Shown here piece by piece: positions 50,387 to 60,387 of a stretch of DNA of 64,000 nt. Position numbers and translations under genes: made by a program. The stretch lies in contig JAFEFL010000063.1 in NCBI GenBank assembly GCA_018240595.1, positions 1 to 64,000 of the forward strand. Reading direction: 5' to 3'. The DNA comes from Pseudomonadota bacterium. GTDB taxonomy: Bacteria > Pseudomonadota > Alphaproteobacteria > Rhizobiales > Xanthobacteraceae. Below the pieces are notes generated by a model. That model was given only the letters and a program-made list of their open reading frames with translations. It searched no databases and was not told where the DNA came from. The stretch's first letter is position 1. The number at the start of each line of letters is the position of its first letter.

Positions 50387-51133
50387 TTACGCGCTCATCT
50401 TCTGCATCAGCGCTTCGGACAGTTCGAAGTTGGCATAGACGTTCTGCACGTCGTCGCTTTCTTCCAGCGCCTCGACCAGCTTGACGATCTTCTCGCCCGC
50501 CTCGTCGTCCACCGCGACGGTGTTCTGCGGCTTCCACACCATGCCGGACTTGCGCGGCTCGCCGAACTTGGCCTCCAGCGCCTTGGTCACCTCGTTCAGG
50601 GTGTCGAGCTGGGTGATGACCTGATGGCCGCCCTCGTCCGAGATCACGTCGTCGGCGCCGGCCTCGATCGCGGCTTCCAGCATGGCGTCGGCCGAGGCCT
50701 TGTCGGTGTCGTATTCGACGACGCCGATGTGGTCGAACATGAAGGACACCGCGCCGGTGGTGGCGAGGTTGCCGCCGGCCTTGGTGAAGATCGAACGGAC
50801 TTCGCCGGCGGTGCGGTTGGTGTTGTCGGTCAGGGTTTCGACGATGACGGCGACGCCGCCCGGCGCATAGCCCTCGTAGCGGATTTCCGAATAGTTCTCC
50901 TGGTCGGAGCCGGACGCCTTCTTGACGGCGCGCTCGATATTGTCCTTCGGCATGTTCTCGGCGCGGGCGGCGAGGATGGCGAGGCGCAAACGCGGGTTGA
51001 AGGCCGGGTCCGGCAGGCCGAGCTTGGCGGCCACCGTGATCTCGCGCGCGAGCTTGCCGAACACCTTGGAGCGGACTTTGTCCTGCTTCCCCTTGCGGTG
51101 CATGATGTTCTTGAATTGCGAATGACCAGCCAT
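50387..51133 (-). CDS. yebC: YebC/PmpR-family regulator
   Basis: A 248-residue protein of the YebC/TACO1 family, described as DNA-binding regulators and, more recently, as ribosome-associated factors that help translate proline-rich stretches. It starts [22 protein letters not shown], the family hallmark, and contains [57 protein letters not shown] and VIGMVE-type C-terminus [17 protein letters not shown] in part. In many genomes it precedes ruvC; here mgtE and TauE lie between. It is followed by no gene on the same strand for 237 bp. Confidence 0.96.
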   Translation of the reverse strand: MAGHSQFKNIMHRKGKQDKVRSKVFGKLAREITVAAKLGLPDPAFNPRLRLAILAARAENMPKDNIERAVKKASGSDQENYSEIRYEGYAPGGVAVIVETLTDNTNRTAGEVRSIFTKAGGNLATTGAVSFMFDHIGVVEYDTDKASADAMLEAAIEAGADDVISDEGGHQVITQLDTLNEVTKALEAKFGEPRKSGMVWKPQNTVAVDDEAGEKIVKLVEALEESDDVQNVYANFELSEALMQKMSA

Positions 51134-51245
51134 GGCTCTTTATCTTGCGCGTTCTCAAGGGTTGGATTGGTGGGGCTATATAGTCCGGGGCGCGGGGAAA
51201 ATAAACTCCGGGGTTGCCCCGGAACAGATTGCCAGCGTCAAGGTC

Positions 51246-51316
51246 CGCTCACCCCCGCGAAGGCGGGGGTCCAGAACGAGGGAAGACTGGGTCCCCCGCC
51301 TTCGCGGGGACGAGCG
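51246..51316. repeat. Dispersed intergenic palindrome (CGCTCACCCCCGCG class)
   Basis: CGCTCACCCCCGCGAAGGCG and CCGCCTTCGCGGGGACGAGC form the outer arms, with GGTCCAG and CTGGGTCC inside. It ends 5 bp before the stop of the fusion gene, and belongs with the elements at 1358 and 12898. Confidence 0.88.
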
Positions 51317-51321
51317 GGAGA

Positions 51322-52680
51322 TTATGCCGCGACGTTGCGCAGCATCGCCGCCACCCGCTCGCGCATGGCCGCGACATTGCCATGGACGCGGGCCTTGTAG
51401 CGGGCCACCGCGTCGCGATCGACCATGAAAAACTGCTGCTCGGGATAGGCCCGGCCGAAGATGTCGATCAGCATCGAGCGGAACTTGCCGGAGACGATGC
51501 CCGGCATCTGGCCCGATGGCTCCTCGCTATAGGCGGCGTATTCGGCCGAGGCCAGCGCGCACAGCAGCGGATGCAGCCGCGCCGAATGCACCTTGCGGTG
51601 GCGCTGGATGGTGGCGATCGTGCGGTCGAGCGCCAGCTCCGGGCCGATGTCGGCGCCGATCTGCAGCGGCTGGTCGAGGCTCGCCTCGGTCAGCGGAAAC
51701 TGCTCGATCAGCCAGTCGCCGAGATGCACGGCGTTGGAGCGGCCGCGGCCGTAGATCCGGACATCGTCCTCGTAAGGCGCGTACCACAGATCGAGCCGGT
51801 CGATGACGCGGTCGATCATCGCCCGCGGGATCAGTTCGCGATAGGCGGTGCCGAAAATGCCGATGGCCGATTTCGCCCGCGCCAGGATGCGCACGACGTC
51901 GTCGCCGAGGAGCGGCTGGAACATCGCGTTGCCGACGCCAATGACGACGAGGTCGTAGTCGGCCCTCGCCGTCTCCATGCGCTCGCGCAAGGTGCGGAAG
52001 GTCATGTGATCGACGCGGGCTTCGCCCGGCAGCACGGCGTTGATCATCGACAGGCCGAGGCGGTCGCCGAAATTGCCGGCGTCGCCATCCGACACCACCG
52101 CGACGTGGCACCGCAGCACCGGCGCGACGCGCCCGGTCGGCGTCAGGCGCATCAGCATCTCCTGGCCGCTGACCGGCGCCGTGCATTCGATGCGGAAGCC
52201 GTAGCGGTCGAAGAGCGTGATGAGATCGGCGTAGCTCAGATGATTGCCAAAGCCGCGCGCGGTGCGTTCTTCGCCGCCGACCAGATTGGTCGGGCAATAG
52301 CTCAGGATGACGTCGCGGCCGCAGAAGCGCAGATGCGTGAACAGCGCCTCGAGGTCGGCGATCTTCTCCACGACGCCGAGCATCACGACGATGTCGCACT
52401 CGGTCGCGGCCCGCGTTGGGAATTCGGCGCCGGTCAAATCGTGGATCAGCGAGCCCTTGGCGTGCGCGAGATGATCGACCGCCTCGTAGGAAGCGCCGAA
52501 CGGCACCAGATCGCGCAAGGTTTCGCCGCCGCCGCTGCCAAGGTCGAGAATGCGGGCGCCGGCGGGAATGAACTGCGCGGCGAGTTGCGCCCGCGGATCG
52601 AGCTTTGAGGCCGCGTCCGGCCGCCGCGCTTCGTCGTGCACGAGCTTGAGCGCGAGATTTGCGTTGACCTGAAGCGCCAT
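51322..52680 (-). CDS. Fusion: SAM methyltransferase + polysaccharide pyruvyl transferase-like domain
   Basis: A 452-residue protein of two parts. Residues about 25-185 form a class I methyltransferase with motif I ILDLGSGGGET (44-54) and YEAVDH following. Residues about 190-450 look like the polysaccharide pyruvyl transferase fold (PF04230): SDGDAGNFGDRLGLSMINAV (197-216), YDLVVIGVGNAMF (242-254), an active-site-like SARLHPLLCALASAEYAAYS (366-385), and SGKFRSMLIDIFG (397-409). No gene for sugar transfer is near. A CtrA-type box lies 26 bp upstream. The role (surface or envelope polysaccharide modification) is inferred. Confidence 0.75.
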   Translation of the reverse strand: MALQVNANLALKLVHDEARRPDAASKLDPRAQLAAQFIPAGARILDLGSGGGETLRDLVPFGASYEAVDHLAHAKGSLIHDLTGAEFPTRAATECDIVVMLGVVEKIADLEALFTHLRFCGRDVILSYCPTNLVGGEERTARGFGNHLSYADLITLFDRYGFRIECTAPVSGQEMLMRLTPTGRVAPVLRCHVAVVSDGDAGNFGDRLGLSMINAVLPGEARVDHMTFRTLRERMETARADYDLVVIGVGNAMFQPLLGDDVVRILARAKSAIGIFGTAYRELIPRAMIDRVIDRLDLWYAPYEDDVRIYGRGRSNAVHLGDWLIEQFPLTEASLDQPLQIGADIGPELALDRTIATIQRHRKVHSARLHPLLCALASAEYAAYSEEPSGQMPGIVSGKFRSMLIDIFGRAYPEQQFFMVDRDAVARYKARVHGNVAAMRERVAAMLRNVAA

Positions 52681-52705
52681 GATGTCCGAGAGGACATCAA
52701 CGTGG

Positions 52706-52721
52706 TTAACGACAGGTTAAC
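52706..52721 (-). promoter_or_regulatory. Candidate CtrA binding site
   Basis: TTAA (52706-52709), 7 bases, TTAAC (52717-52721), an exact TTAA-N7-TTAAC match. It is 26 bp before the fusion gene start and its right half is also the TAA stop of the phosphoesterase gene. It would be in or near the core promoter of the fusion gene. Confidence 0.6.
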
Positions 52722-53535
52722 CCCACTGCGGCGCGGCCTGCGCCAGCAGCCCGCCGAGGCGCACCGGCGATACGCTCAGCGCCAGCCCGGTCTTGTCGTC
52801 GGTCTCGACCGCGATGCCCGACAAGGTCGCCGCGCCGGCGCCGGGTTCGAATTTCGCCGTCGGGATCTTGCGCAGGAAGCGGTTGAGCGGCTCGTCCTTC
52901 ACCATGCCGATGACGGTATCGTAATCGCCGGTCATGCCGGCATCGGTCATGTAGGCGGTGCCGCCCGGCAGCACGCGGTGATCGGCGGTGGGCACATGGG
53001 TGTGCGTGCCGACGACCAGCGAGGCGCGACCGTCGCAGAAATAACCCATCGCCTGCTTCTCGCTCGAAGCCTCGCAATGCATGTCGACGACGACAGCGTC
53101 GGCGCCTTCGCGCAACGGACAGGCGGCGAGCTCGCGCTCGACCGCGGCGAAGGGATCGTCGAGCGGATCCATGAAGATGCGGCCCATCGCATTGATGACA
53201 AGCGCGTGCTGGCCGTTCTTGGCTTCGACGAGAGCCGCGCCGCGACCCGGCGTGCCTTTCGGGTAATTCACCGGCCGCACCAGACGCGGCGCGCGCTCGA
53301 TGAACACCAAAGCCTCGCGCTGATCCCACGAATGATTGCCAAGGGTCACCGCGTCGGCGCCGGCGTCGATGAGTTCGTTGTAGATCGTCTCGGTTATGCC
53401 GAAGCCGCCGGCGGCGTTCTCGCCATTGATGACGACGAGGTCGAGCTTCCAGTCCCTCACCAGTCCGGGAAGCTTGTCGAGAACCACGGCCCGTCCGGAA
53501 CGTCCGACGATGTCGCCAATAAACAGAAGTCGCAT
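52717..53535 (-). CDS. YmdB/TIGR00282-family metallophosphoesterase
   Basis: A 272-residue binuclear-metal phosphoesterase. The start is at 53535 (MRLLFIGDIVGRSGRAVV), sharing one base with the stop of fau (TGATG). Metal-binding motifs are FIGDIVG, VINGENAAGGFGI, VTLGNHSWDQRE, MHCEASSEKQAMGYFCDG and GTHTHVPTADHRVLPGGTAYMTDAGM. B. subtilis YmdB is a 2',3'-cAMP phosphodiesterase with global effects. The frame reads past 53535 into fau and beyond, but that part is not this gene. Confidence 0.93.
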   Translation of the reverse strand: MRLLFIGDIVGRSGRAVVLDKLPGLVRDWKLDLVVINGENAAGGFGITETIYNELIDAGADAVTLGNHSWDQREALVFIERAPRLVRPVNYPKGTPGRGAALVEAKNGQHALVINAMGRIFMDPLDDPFAAVERELAACPLREGADAVVVDMHCEASSEKQAMGYFCDGRASLVVGTHTHVPTADHRVLPGGTAYMTDAGMTGDYDTVIGMVKDEPLNRFLRKIPTAKFEPGAGAATLSGIAVETDDKTGLALSVSPVRLGGLLAQAAPQWG

Positions 53536-54125
53536 CAGGCTGCTTTCGAAAACGCGATGATTTCTTTTTCCGTTAGCACGAAATCCAGCCGCTGGTCGTG
53601 CTCCGTCGCCGGCACCTGCGGTATTTCCTGCAACGCGAAGGCGATGCCGATCGTCACCACTGGCTTCAGCGCGCGCAGGCCGGCAATGGTGCGATCGTAA
53701 TAGCCGGCGCCGTAGCCGACGCGGTGGCCGGCGCGGTCGAAACAGACGAGCGGCACGAGAACAATGTCGGGCTTCGCCTCCGGCGCGTCCGGCGTCGGCT
53801 CGCGAATGCCCCACTGGCCGGACTTGAACTGATCGCCGAATTGGTAGGCGCGCATGATCAGCGGCTTGCCGCGGCCGGCGATGCAGGGCAGCGCCAGCCT
53901 GGCGCCGGCGTCGGCGAGCTTGCGCAGCAGCGGCAGCGGATTGATCTCGGTCTTCATCGGCATGAAGCCGGAGACGATCTGGCCAGGCTCGACCGCCACC
54001 GGCAGTCCGCGCGCCGCCAGTTCTTCGGCGGCGGCCTGACGTTCGGCCGCCGGCATGGCGTCGCGTTTCGCGAGCGTCGCGGCACGGAGGGCGGATTTTT
54101 GCGAGGAGGCTGTATCTGTCAGCAT
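53535..54125 (-). CDS. fau: 5-formyltetrahydrofolate cyclo-ligase
   Basis: Recycles 5-formyl-THF to 5,10-methenyl-THF with ATP. The 196-residue protein starts at 54125 (MLTDTASSQKSALRAATLAKRDAM). Family blocks are VSGFMPMKTEINPLPLLRKL, ALPCIAGRGKPLIMRAY, GIREPTPDAPEAKPDIVLVPLVCFDRAGHRVGYGAGYYDRTI in outline, and GIAFALQEIPQVPATEHDQRLDFVLTE. It follows the 6S RNA gene, as in most proteobacteria (zapA-ssrS-ygfA), with a dispersed palindrome between them, and overlaps the phosphoesterase gene by 1 base. Confidence 0.95.
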   Translation of the reverse strand: MLTDTASSQKSALRAATLAKRDAMPAAERQAAAEELAARGLPVAVEPGQIVSGFMPMKTEINPLPLLRKLADAGARLALPCIAGRGKPLIMRAYQFGDQFKSGQWGIREPTPDAPEAKPDIVLVPLVCFDRAGHRVGYGAGYYDRTIAGLRALKPVVTIGIAFALQEIPQVPATEHDQRLDFVLTEKEIIAFSKAA

Positions 54126-54137
54126 GACCAAACTTAT

Positions 54138-54243
54138 CGTCATTCCGGGGCGCCGCGAAGCGGCGAGCCCGGAATCCATATTCCGCAGCCGGGGTTATGG
54201 ATTCCGGGCTCGCGTACTGCGCACGCGCCCCGGAATGACAACG
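54138..54243. repeat. Dispersed intergenic palindrome (CGTCATTCCGGG class)
   Basis: Outer arms CGTCATTCCGGGGCGCCGCG and CGCGCCCCGGAATGACAACG and the inner GGAATCCATA/TTATGGATTCC. It is a second copy of the family at 4811-4917, here between fau and the 6S RNA gene. Confidence 0.88.
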
Positions 54244-54278
54244 TGTGGGAAAGTGCGGAGCCGCAATGGCCGTGAGAG

Positions 54279-54416
54279 TGTGATCCCGGGAACCTACATA
54301 AGTAGGTGGGCGCCATGTGACCAAGCCCACGGGCCTGGCCAGGGACAGCTCCCTTGAGGATCGTAAGGCCCCGGGGAATGTATCCCCCACGCACCTCGCA
54401 GCCCCGCCGGGTCAAT
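54279..54416 (-). ncRNA. ssrS: 6S RNA
   Basis: The minus strand of this stretch has the alphaproteobacterial 6S layout. A closing stem GACCCGG (near 54407-54413) pairs with CCGGGATC (near 54282-54289). Between lie the conserved GTGCGTGGGGGATACATTCC, a central bubble region ACGATCCTCAAGGGAGCTGT, and a return arm CACCTACTTATGTAGGTTCC. It lies between zapA and fau, the usual place for ssrS. 6S RNA mimics open promoters and sequesters sigma-70 RNA polymerase. The ends are estimates within about 10 bases. Confidence 0.85.
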
Positions 54417-54439
54417 GTAGTGGCTCGGCCGGGGGGATG

Positions 54440-54667
54440 CTAGCGGCCGAAACTGGCGCACAGGCAGCGTTTGGCGACGACCTCGCCGTCGGCATCGACC
54501 AGCGCGACCCGCGCCGGCAAGCCCGCCCGGCGCATCGCCAGGCATTCGGAAACCGCAACCCGCAGCGCCAGGTCGCGGGAATGATAAGGTCCCATGTCGC
54601 GTGTGCCGTCCTCGATCAGCCAGCCGTCATTGCGGCCGGGGCGGACCAGAAAACGGGTGCACTCCAT
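54440..54667 (-). CDS. Small DUF2188-like protein
   Basis: A 75-residue protein, starting MECTRFLVRPGRNDGWLIEDG. The pattern of a beta hairpin (GWLIEDGTRDMGPYHSRDLAL), a helix (RVAVSECLAMRRAGLPA) and a strand with RVALVDADGEVVAKRC resembles DUF2188-type small proteins. It lies between zapA and the 6S RNA on the same strand, and reads cleanly with no competing frame. The function is unknown. Confidence 0.6.
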   Translation of the reverse strand: MECTRFLVRPGRNDGWLIEDGTRDMGPYHSRDLALRVAVSECLAMRRAGLPARVALVDADGEVVAKRCLCASFGR

Positions 54668-54769
54668 GGCGTAAGCTCTCGGATGGCCGGGAAATAGTAG
54701 GCGCCACGAAAGCTAGAAGCGAAATACTTATTCCAGATTAATAGTTTCAAATGAACAAGCGTTTGTTGG

Positions 54770-55159
54770 TTAGCCGATACCAACGCCGTGTCCCGCCGCC
54801 AACGTGTGATTGAGTTTGCGCGTAATACCCTCCAGCCGTTCAGCGGCGGAGTTGAACGCGCCGACCACGGCGTCGGACGCCGCCTTGGCGCGGTCGGCGG
54901 CGACGACGCGAGCATCCTTGAGCGCCGCGATCTCGTCCTCGAGGTGGCGGACCTTCCGCGTCATTTCGTTCATCTCGTCCGACACCATCAGCGCCGCCAT
55001 CACGGTCAGCCGCGTGTCGCCGATTTCGCCGAAGCGCGCACGCAGATCGATGATGCGCTGGTCGATGTCGTGGGCCAGCGCCTGCAGATGCGCTTCCTGA
55101 CCGTCCTCGCAGGCGAGACGAAACTGCCGGCCGGCAATGGTGGCGTTCACCGTACCCAT
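54770..55159 (-). CDS. zapA: Cell division protein ZapA
   Basis: FtsZ-associated protein that bundles protofilaments at mid-cell. The 129-residue protein starts at 55159 (MGTVNATIAGRQFRLACEDGQE); the frame upstream adds 6 codons without support. The domain is the ZapA N-terminal beta-alpha part (to about 60, AHLQALAHDIDQRIIDLRARFGEIGDTRLTVMAALMVSDEM in outline), followed by a coiled coil (MNEMTRKVRHLEDEIAALKD) and a longer tail. It follows the DUF4164 gene by 4 bp. Confidence 0.92.
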   Translation of the reverse strand: MGTVNATIAGRQFRLACEDGQEAHLQALAHDIDQRIIDLRARFGEIGDTRLTVMAALMVSDEMNEMTRKVRHLEDEIAALKDARVVAADRAKAASDAVVGAFNSAAERLEGITRKLNHTLAAGHGVGIG

Positions 55160-55163
55160 CGGA

Positions 55164-55523
55164 TCAGGCTTCCTCACCGAGCAGCGACTGGATTTCGCCG
55201 ATCGCCTTGTCGAGGCGCTCGGCCACGTCGCGATTCACTTCCTTGAGCTGGCGCGCCAAGGCCGCTTCGCCGTCGAGCTGATCGGCCAGCCGCGCGCGAT
55301 CGACGCCGAGCATCTGCACCTGCGCCGCCAGCGTGTCCTCGTTGCGGTCGGCCTCGCGGCGGCGCTCCACGGCGGCGTCCAGCGCATCGAGCGCGCGCGC
55401 CAGCCGCTTGACCGCCGTGTCGAGCGCGCCCTCGCCCGTCACCCGCGGGCCTGCCGGTGCCGGCGCTGCCGGTTCGTTGTCGTCCTGCGCTCTGAAGTCA
55501 CGCGATCCTATCGCTGCCATCAT
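55164..55523 (-). CDS. DUF4164 domain-containing protein
   Basis: A 119-residue coiled-coil protein of the DUF4164 family. It starts MMAAIGSRDFRAQDDNEP at 55523 (or 55520). After an Ala/Pro linker comes a long helix (LDTAVKRLARALDALDAAVERRREADRNEDTLAAQVQMLGVDRARLADQLDGEAALARQL in outline). Members are nearly always upstream of zapA in Hyphomicrobiales, and by position and shape may act with ZapA. The gene is 4 bp from zapA and is divergent from tkt. Confidence 0.85.
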   Translation of the reverse strand: MMAAIGSRDFRAQDDNEPAAPAPAGPRVTGEGALDTAVKRLARALDALDAAVERRREADRNEDTLAAQVQMLGVDRARLADQLDGEAALARQLKEVNRDVAERLDKAIGEIQSLLGEEA

Positions 55524-55726
55524 GTCCAGCACCGCCCGAAAATGCTTGCGGAGCAAATATTTAGAAGCGGAAGCTTACGGGCTGGACGAGCGCTGCGTCA
55601 ACGTTCCGCGCCCGATATGCCCCGGAGTTTTAGCCCCCCTGTGCACGGCGCAGGACAGCCTGCCCCGTCACATTGACTCAAGGGCCGTGCGTGCTATGCG
55701 AACCACGCAAAACGGGCCGTTTTTCC

Positions 55727-57763
55727 ATGTCAGCACCTACCGCTTCCGCCGCCGCGACGCATCCAGATCGTCCGGTGCATGCCGTTGGCGTCACTTCGCC
55801 GATGGCGAATGCCATCCGGGCGCTGGCCATGGACGCCGTCCAGCAAGCCAATTCCGGACACCCCGGGTTGCCGATGGGCGCCGCGGACATCGCAACGGTG
55901 CTGTTCACGCAATTCCTGAAATTCGATCCGTCGGCGCCGCACTGGGCCGACCGCGACCGCTTCGTGCTGTCGGCCGGCCACGGCTCGATGCTGATGTACG
56001 CGCTGCTGTATCTCACCGGCTATTCGTCGGTGACAATGGACGACATCAAGCGGTTCCGTCAGCTCGGCTCGAAGACGCCGGGCCATCCGGAAAACTTCGT
56101 CACCGAAGGCGTCGAGACCACCACCGGCCCGCTTGGCCAGGGTCTGGCCACCGCCGTCGGCATGGCGATGGCCGAGCGGCATCTCGCCGCCGAATACGGC
56201 GTCGGCATCGTCGATCACAAGACCTATGTGCTCGCCTCCGACGGCGACCTGATGGAAGGCATCAGCCACGAAGCCATCGCGCTCGCCGGCCATCTCAAGC
56301 TCAACAAGCTGATCGTGCTGTTCGACGACAACGGCATCTCGATCGACGGGCCCTTGAGCCTCGCCGACTCGGTCGATCAGGTGAAGCGCTTCGAGGCCTG
56401 CGGCTGGGCGTCCTGGCGCATCGACGGCCACGACCACAAGCAAATCGCGGATGCGCTGACCAAGGCGCAGAAATCCGACAGGCCGGTGATGATCGCCTGC
56501 CGCACCACCATCGGCTTCGGCTCGCCGACCAAGGCCGGCAAGTCGTCGTCGCACGGCTCGCCGCTCGGCGCCGACGACATCAAGGGTACGCGCGAGGCGC
56601 TGAAGTGGACCTCCGCGCCGTTCGAAATTCCCGCCGATATTCTCAAGGACTGGCGCAAGGCCGGCGAGCGCTCGAAAGCGGCGCATGCCGACTGGGACAA
56701 GCGTCTTGCCGCGCTCGATGGCGCCAAGCGCGCCGACTTCGAGGCGCGCATGAAGGGCGAATTGCCCAAGGCCGCGCTCGAAGCCGCCGTCAAGGCGGTC
56801 AAGGAAAGCCTCACCGCCACGCCGAAGGAAATCGCGACGCGCTCGGCCTCCGAGTTCGCGCTGGAGTCGCTGGTGCCGGCGGTGCCGGCCATGGTCGGCG
56901 GCTCGGCCGACCTCACCGGCTCGAACAACACGCGCACCAAGTCGATGAAGGCGATGAGCGCCTCGGACTTCTCCGGCCGCTTCGTCAATTACGGCATCCG
57001 CGAGCACGGCATGGCCGCGGCCATGAACGGCATGACGCTGCACGGCGGCATCATCCCCTACTCCGGCACGTTCCTGGTGTTCTCCGATTACGCGCGCCCG
57101 GCGATGCGGCTCGCGGCGCTGATGGGCACGCGCGCCATCCACGTCATGACGCACGACTCGATCGGTCTCGGCGAGGACGGCCCGACGCATCAGCCGGTCG
57201 AGCATCTGGCGGCGCTGCGCGCCATTCCGAACATGCACGTGTTCCGCCCGGCCGACGCGGTCGAGACCGTGGAATGCTGGCAGCTCGCGCTCGAGAATGC
57301 GCACGGCCCCAGCGTGCTGGCGCTGACCCGCCAGAACCTGCCGCAGTTGTCGAAGGACTTCATGGGCGCCAACCGCTGCGCCGCCGGCGCCTATGAAATT
57401 CACGCCGCCAGCGGCAAGGCTCAGGTGTCGATCTTCGCCACCGGCTCGGAAGTCGCGATCGCCGTCGAGGGCGCCAAGCTGCTCGCCGCCAAGGGCGTCG
57501 CCGCCCGCGTCGTCTCGGTGCCGTGCTTCGAATTGCTGTTCGCGCAGCCCGAGGCGAAACGCCGCGCCATCATCGGCGACGCTGCCGTCAAGGTCGGCGT
57601 CGAAGCCGCCGTGCGTCAGGGCTGGGATGCGATCATCGGCTCGGACGGCGCCTTCGTCGGCATGACCGGCTTCGGCTCGAGCGCGCCGTACAAGGAACTC
57701 TACAAGAAATTCGGCATTACCGCAGAGGCAGTCGCCGACGCGGCGATGAAGAAACTGCATTGA
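55727..57763 (+). CDS. tkt: Transketolase
   Basis: Thiamine-diphosphate enzyme moving two-carbon units in the pentose phosphate or Calvin cycle. The start at 55727 ([16 protein letters not shown]) gives 678 residues. N-terminal block [39 protein letters not shown], the ThDP motif [20 protein letters not shown]...[12 protein letters not shown], and C-terminal [21 protein letters not shown] are all present. It is the first of tkt-gap-pgk-fba, each separated by 120-150 bp holding a different palindrome. Confidence 0.97.
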   Translation: MSAPTASAAATHPDRPVHAVGVTSPMANAIRALAMDAVQQANSGHPGLPMGAADIATVLFTQFLKFDPSAPHWADRDRFVLSAGHGSMLMYALLYLTGYSSVTMDDIKRFRQLGSKTPGHPENFVTEGVETTTGPLGQGLATAVGMAMAERHLAAEYGVGIVDHKTYVLASDGDLMEGISHEAIALAGHLKLNKLIVLFDDNGISIDGPLSLADSVDQVKRFEACGWASWRIDGHDHKQIADALTKAQKSDRPVMIACRTTIGFGSPTKAGKSSSHGSPLGADDIKGTREALKWTSAPFEIPADILKDWRKAGERSKAAHADWDKRLAALDGAKRADFEARMKGELPKAALEAAVKAVKESLTATPKEIATRSASEFALESLVPAVPAMVGGSADLTGSNNTRTKSMKAMSASDFSGRFVNYGIREHGMAAAMNGMTLHGGIIPYSGTFLVFSDYARPAMRLAALMGTRAIHVMTHDSIGLGEDGPTHQPVEHLAALRAIPNMHVFRPADAVETVECWQLALENAHGPSVLALTRQNLPQLSKDFMGANRCAAGAYEIHAASGKAQVSIFATGSEVAIAVEGAKLLAAKGVAARVVSVPCFELLFAQPEAKRRAIIGDAAVKVGVEAAVRQGWDAIIGSDGAFVGMTGFGSSAPYKELYKKFGITAEAVADAAMKKLH

Positions 57764-57767
57764 TTTA

Positions 57768-57876
57768 CGTCATGGCCGGGTCCTTCCCGGCCATCCACGT
57801 CTTTGGAACCCGTCTTTGGCCATGAAGTCCCGGCCATAAACAAGACGCGGATGGCCGGCATAAAGCCGCCATGACG
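57768..57876. repeat. Dispersed palindrome (CGTCATGGCCGG class)
   Basis: CGTCATGGCCGG and the end CCGCCATGACGG form the outer arms; the first segment is itself a hairpin (GGCCGGG, TCCTT, CCCGGCC). Inner repeats TTTGG and GGCCAT are seen twice. It separates tkt and gap. Confidence 0.8.
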
Positions 57877-57916
57877 GAGCTGAACGAACGGATTTTTTGA
57901 CCGGGAGCGACATAGA

Positions 57917-58924
<1,008 letters not shown>

Positions 58925-58929
58925 TTGCA

Positions 58930-59055
58930 CTTGTCCCGGGTGCGGCGCGGCACGCCAGTGACGCGCTGCAGACCCGGGACCATTCCAAACTCCGTGTGTG
59001 TAACGGTCCCGGTTCAGCAGCGCAGCATTTCATGCCGCGCTGCGCCCGGGACAAG
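58930..59055. repeat. Dispersed palindrome (CTTGTCCCGGG class)
   Basis: CTTGTCCCGGG and CCCGGGACAAG are perfect outer arms; GACCCGGGACCATT and ACGGTCCCGG lie inside, as do GACGCGCTGCA/GCAGCGC. It occupies almost the entire gap between gap and pgk. Similar repeats are common in Bradyrhizobium genomes. Confidence 0.85.
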
Positions 59056-59064
59056 AGATAGAGC

Positions 59065-60258
59065 ATGAGTAGCTTCAACACCCTCGATCACGTCGACGTC
59101 AAAGGCAAACGCGTCCTGGTGCGCGTCGATCTCAACGTTCCGGTCGATAACGGCGTCGTCACCGACGCGACCCGCATCGAGCGCATCGGCCCGGCCATCA
59201 CCGAGCTTGCCGACAAGGGCGCCAAGGTGATCCTGCTCTCGCATTTCGGCCGGCCGAAGGGCGTCGATCCCAAGCAATCCTTGAAGCCGGTCTCCGCCGA
59301 AGTCGCGCGCATCATCAAGCGCAAGGTCGGCTTCGCGCCCGACTGCGTCGGCGAGGCCGCCGAGAAGGCGGTCGCCGCCATGCATTCCGGCGACATCCTC
59401 TGCCTCGAGAACACGCGCTTCCACGCCGGCGAGGAAAAGAACGATCCGGCCTTCGTCGAGCAGCTCGCCAGGCTCGGCGACATCTGGGTCAACGACGCCT
59501 TCTCCGCCGCGCATCGCGCCCATGCCTCGACCGAAGGTCTCGGCCACAAGCTGCCCGCTTATGCCGGCCGCGCCATGCAGGAAGAGCTGGTGGCGCTGAC
59601 TCGCGCGCTCGACAAGCCGGAACGGCCGCTCGCGGCCATCGTCGGCGGCGCCAAGATCTCGACCAAGCTCGAACTGCTCGGCAACTTGCTGAAGAAGGTC
59701 GATGCGTTGATCATCGGCGGCGCCATGGCCAACACGTTCTTGCTGGCGCAAGGCAAGAAGATGGGCAAGTCGCTGGTCGAAGCCGATCTCGTTCCGACCG
59801 CGCAGAAGATCATGGAGCAGGCCAAGGCCGACAAGCGCGACATCGTGCTGCCGGTCGACGTCGTCGTGGCGCAGAAGTTCGAAGCCAACGCGCCGTCGCG
59901 CGTCGTCGGTGTCGATGAGGTCGGCGACGCCGACATGGTGCTCGATATCGGGCCGAAGAGCGTCGAACGCGTCGTCGCGGTGCTGTCGCGCGCCAAGACC
60001 TTGGTGTGGAACGGCCCGTTCGGCGCCTTCGAGATGGAACCGTTCGACAAGGGCACCGTTTCCGTTGCCGAAGCCGCCGCCGAGTTCACGCAGGCCGGCC
60101 GCCTCGTCACGGTCGCGGGCGGCGGCGATACCGTCGCGGCGCTCAACGCCGCGAACGTCACCGACCGATTCACCTATGTTTCCGCCGCCGGCGGCGCCTT
60201 CCTCGAATGGCTCGAGGGCAAGGCTCTGCCGGGGGTCGAGATACTGAGAGTAAAGTAA
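59065..60258 (+). CDS. pgk: Phosphoglycerate kinase
   Basis: Transfers phosphate between 1,3-bisphosphoglycerate and ATP. The 397-residue protein starts [30 protein letters not shown]. Substrate and nucleotide motifs are [69 protein letters not shown] and [13 protein letters not shown]. It lies between gap (repeat) and fba (repeat). Confidence 0.98.
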   Translation: MSSFNTLDHVDVKGKRVLVRVDLNVPVDNGVVTDATRIERIGPAITELADKGAKVILLSHFGRPKGVDPKQSLKPVSAEVARIIKRKVGFAPDCVGEAAEKAVAAMHSGDILCLENTRFHAGEEKNDPAFVEQLARLGDIWVNDAFSAAHRAHASTEGLGHKLPAYAGRAMQEELVALTRALDKPERPLAAIVGGAKISTKLELLGNLLKKVDALIIGGAMANTFLLAQGKKMGKSLVEADLVPTAQKIMEQAKADKRDIVLPVDVVVAQKFEANAPSRVVGVDEVGDADMVLDIGPKSVERVVAVLSRAKTLVWNGPFGAFEMEPFDKGTVSVAEAAAEFTQAGRLVTVAGGGDTVAALNAANVTDRFTYVSAAGGAFLEWLEGKALPGVEILRVK

Positions 60259-60265
60259 CCGAAAC

Positions 60266-60351
60266 TGTCATGCCCGCGAAAGCGGGTATCCAGCTCTTGA
60301 TGCAGACCGTTGCAGAAATTGCTGGATCGTCCGCCTTCGCGGACGATGACA
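60266..60351. repeat. Dispersed intergenic palindrome (TGTCATGCCCGCG class)
   Basis: TGTCATGCCCGCGAAAGCGG and CCTTCGCGGACGATGACA close the hairpin, with TATCCAGC and GCTGGAT inside. It is a second copy of the type at 8658-8755, here between pgk and fba. Confidence 0.88.
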
Positions 60352-60387
60352 TCAAATGCAATGACGAAAGAGTGAGGGGAGTCGACA

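Noticed and set aside
53536..54390. Extended frame upstream of the YmdB-type phosphoesterase (to 54390)
   Set aside because: It is the antisense-phase or shifted reading of fau and the 6S region; the phosphoesterase begins MRLLFIGD at 53535.
55730..57760. 676-codon minus-strand frame opposite transketolase
   Set aside because: Antisense shadow of tkt without any motif.
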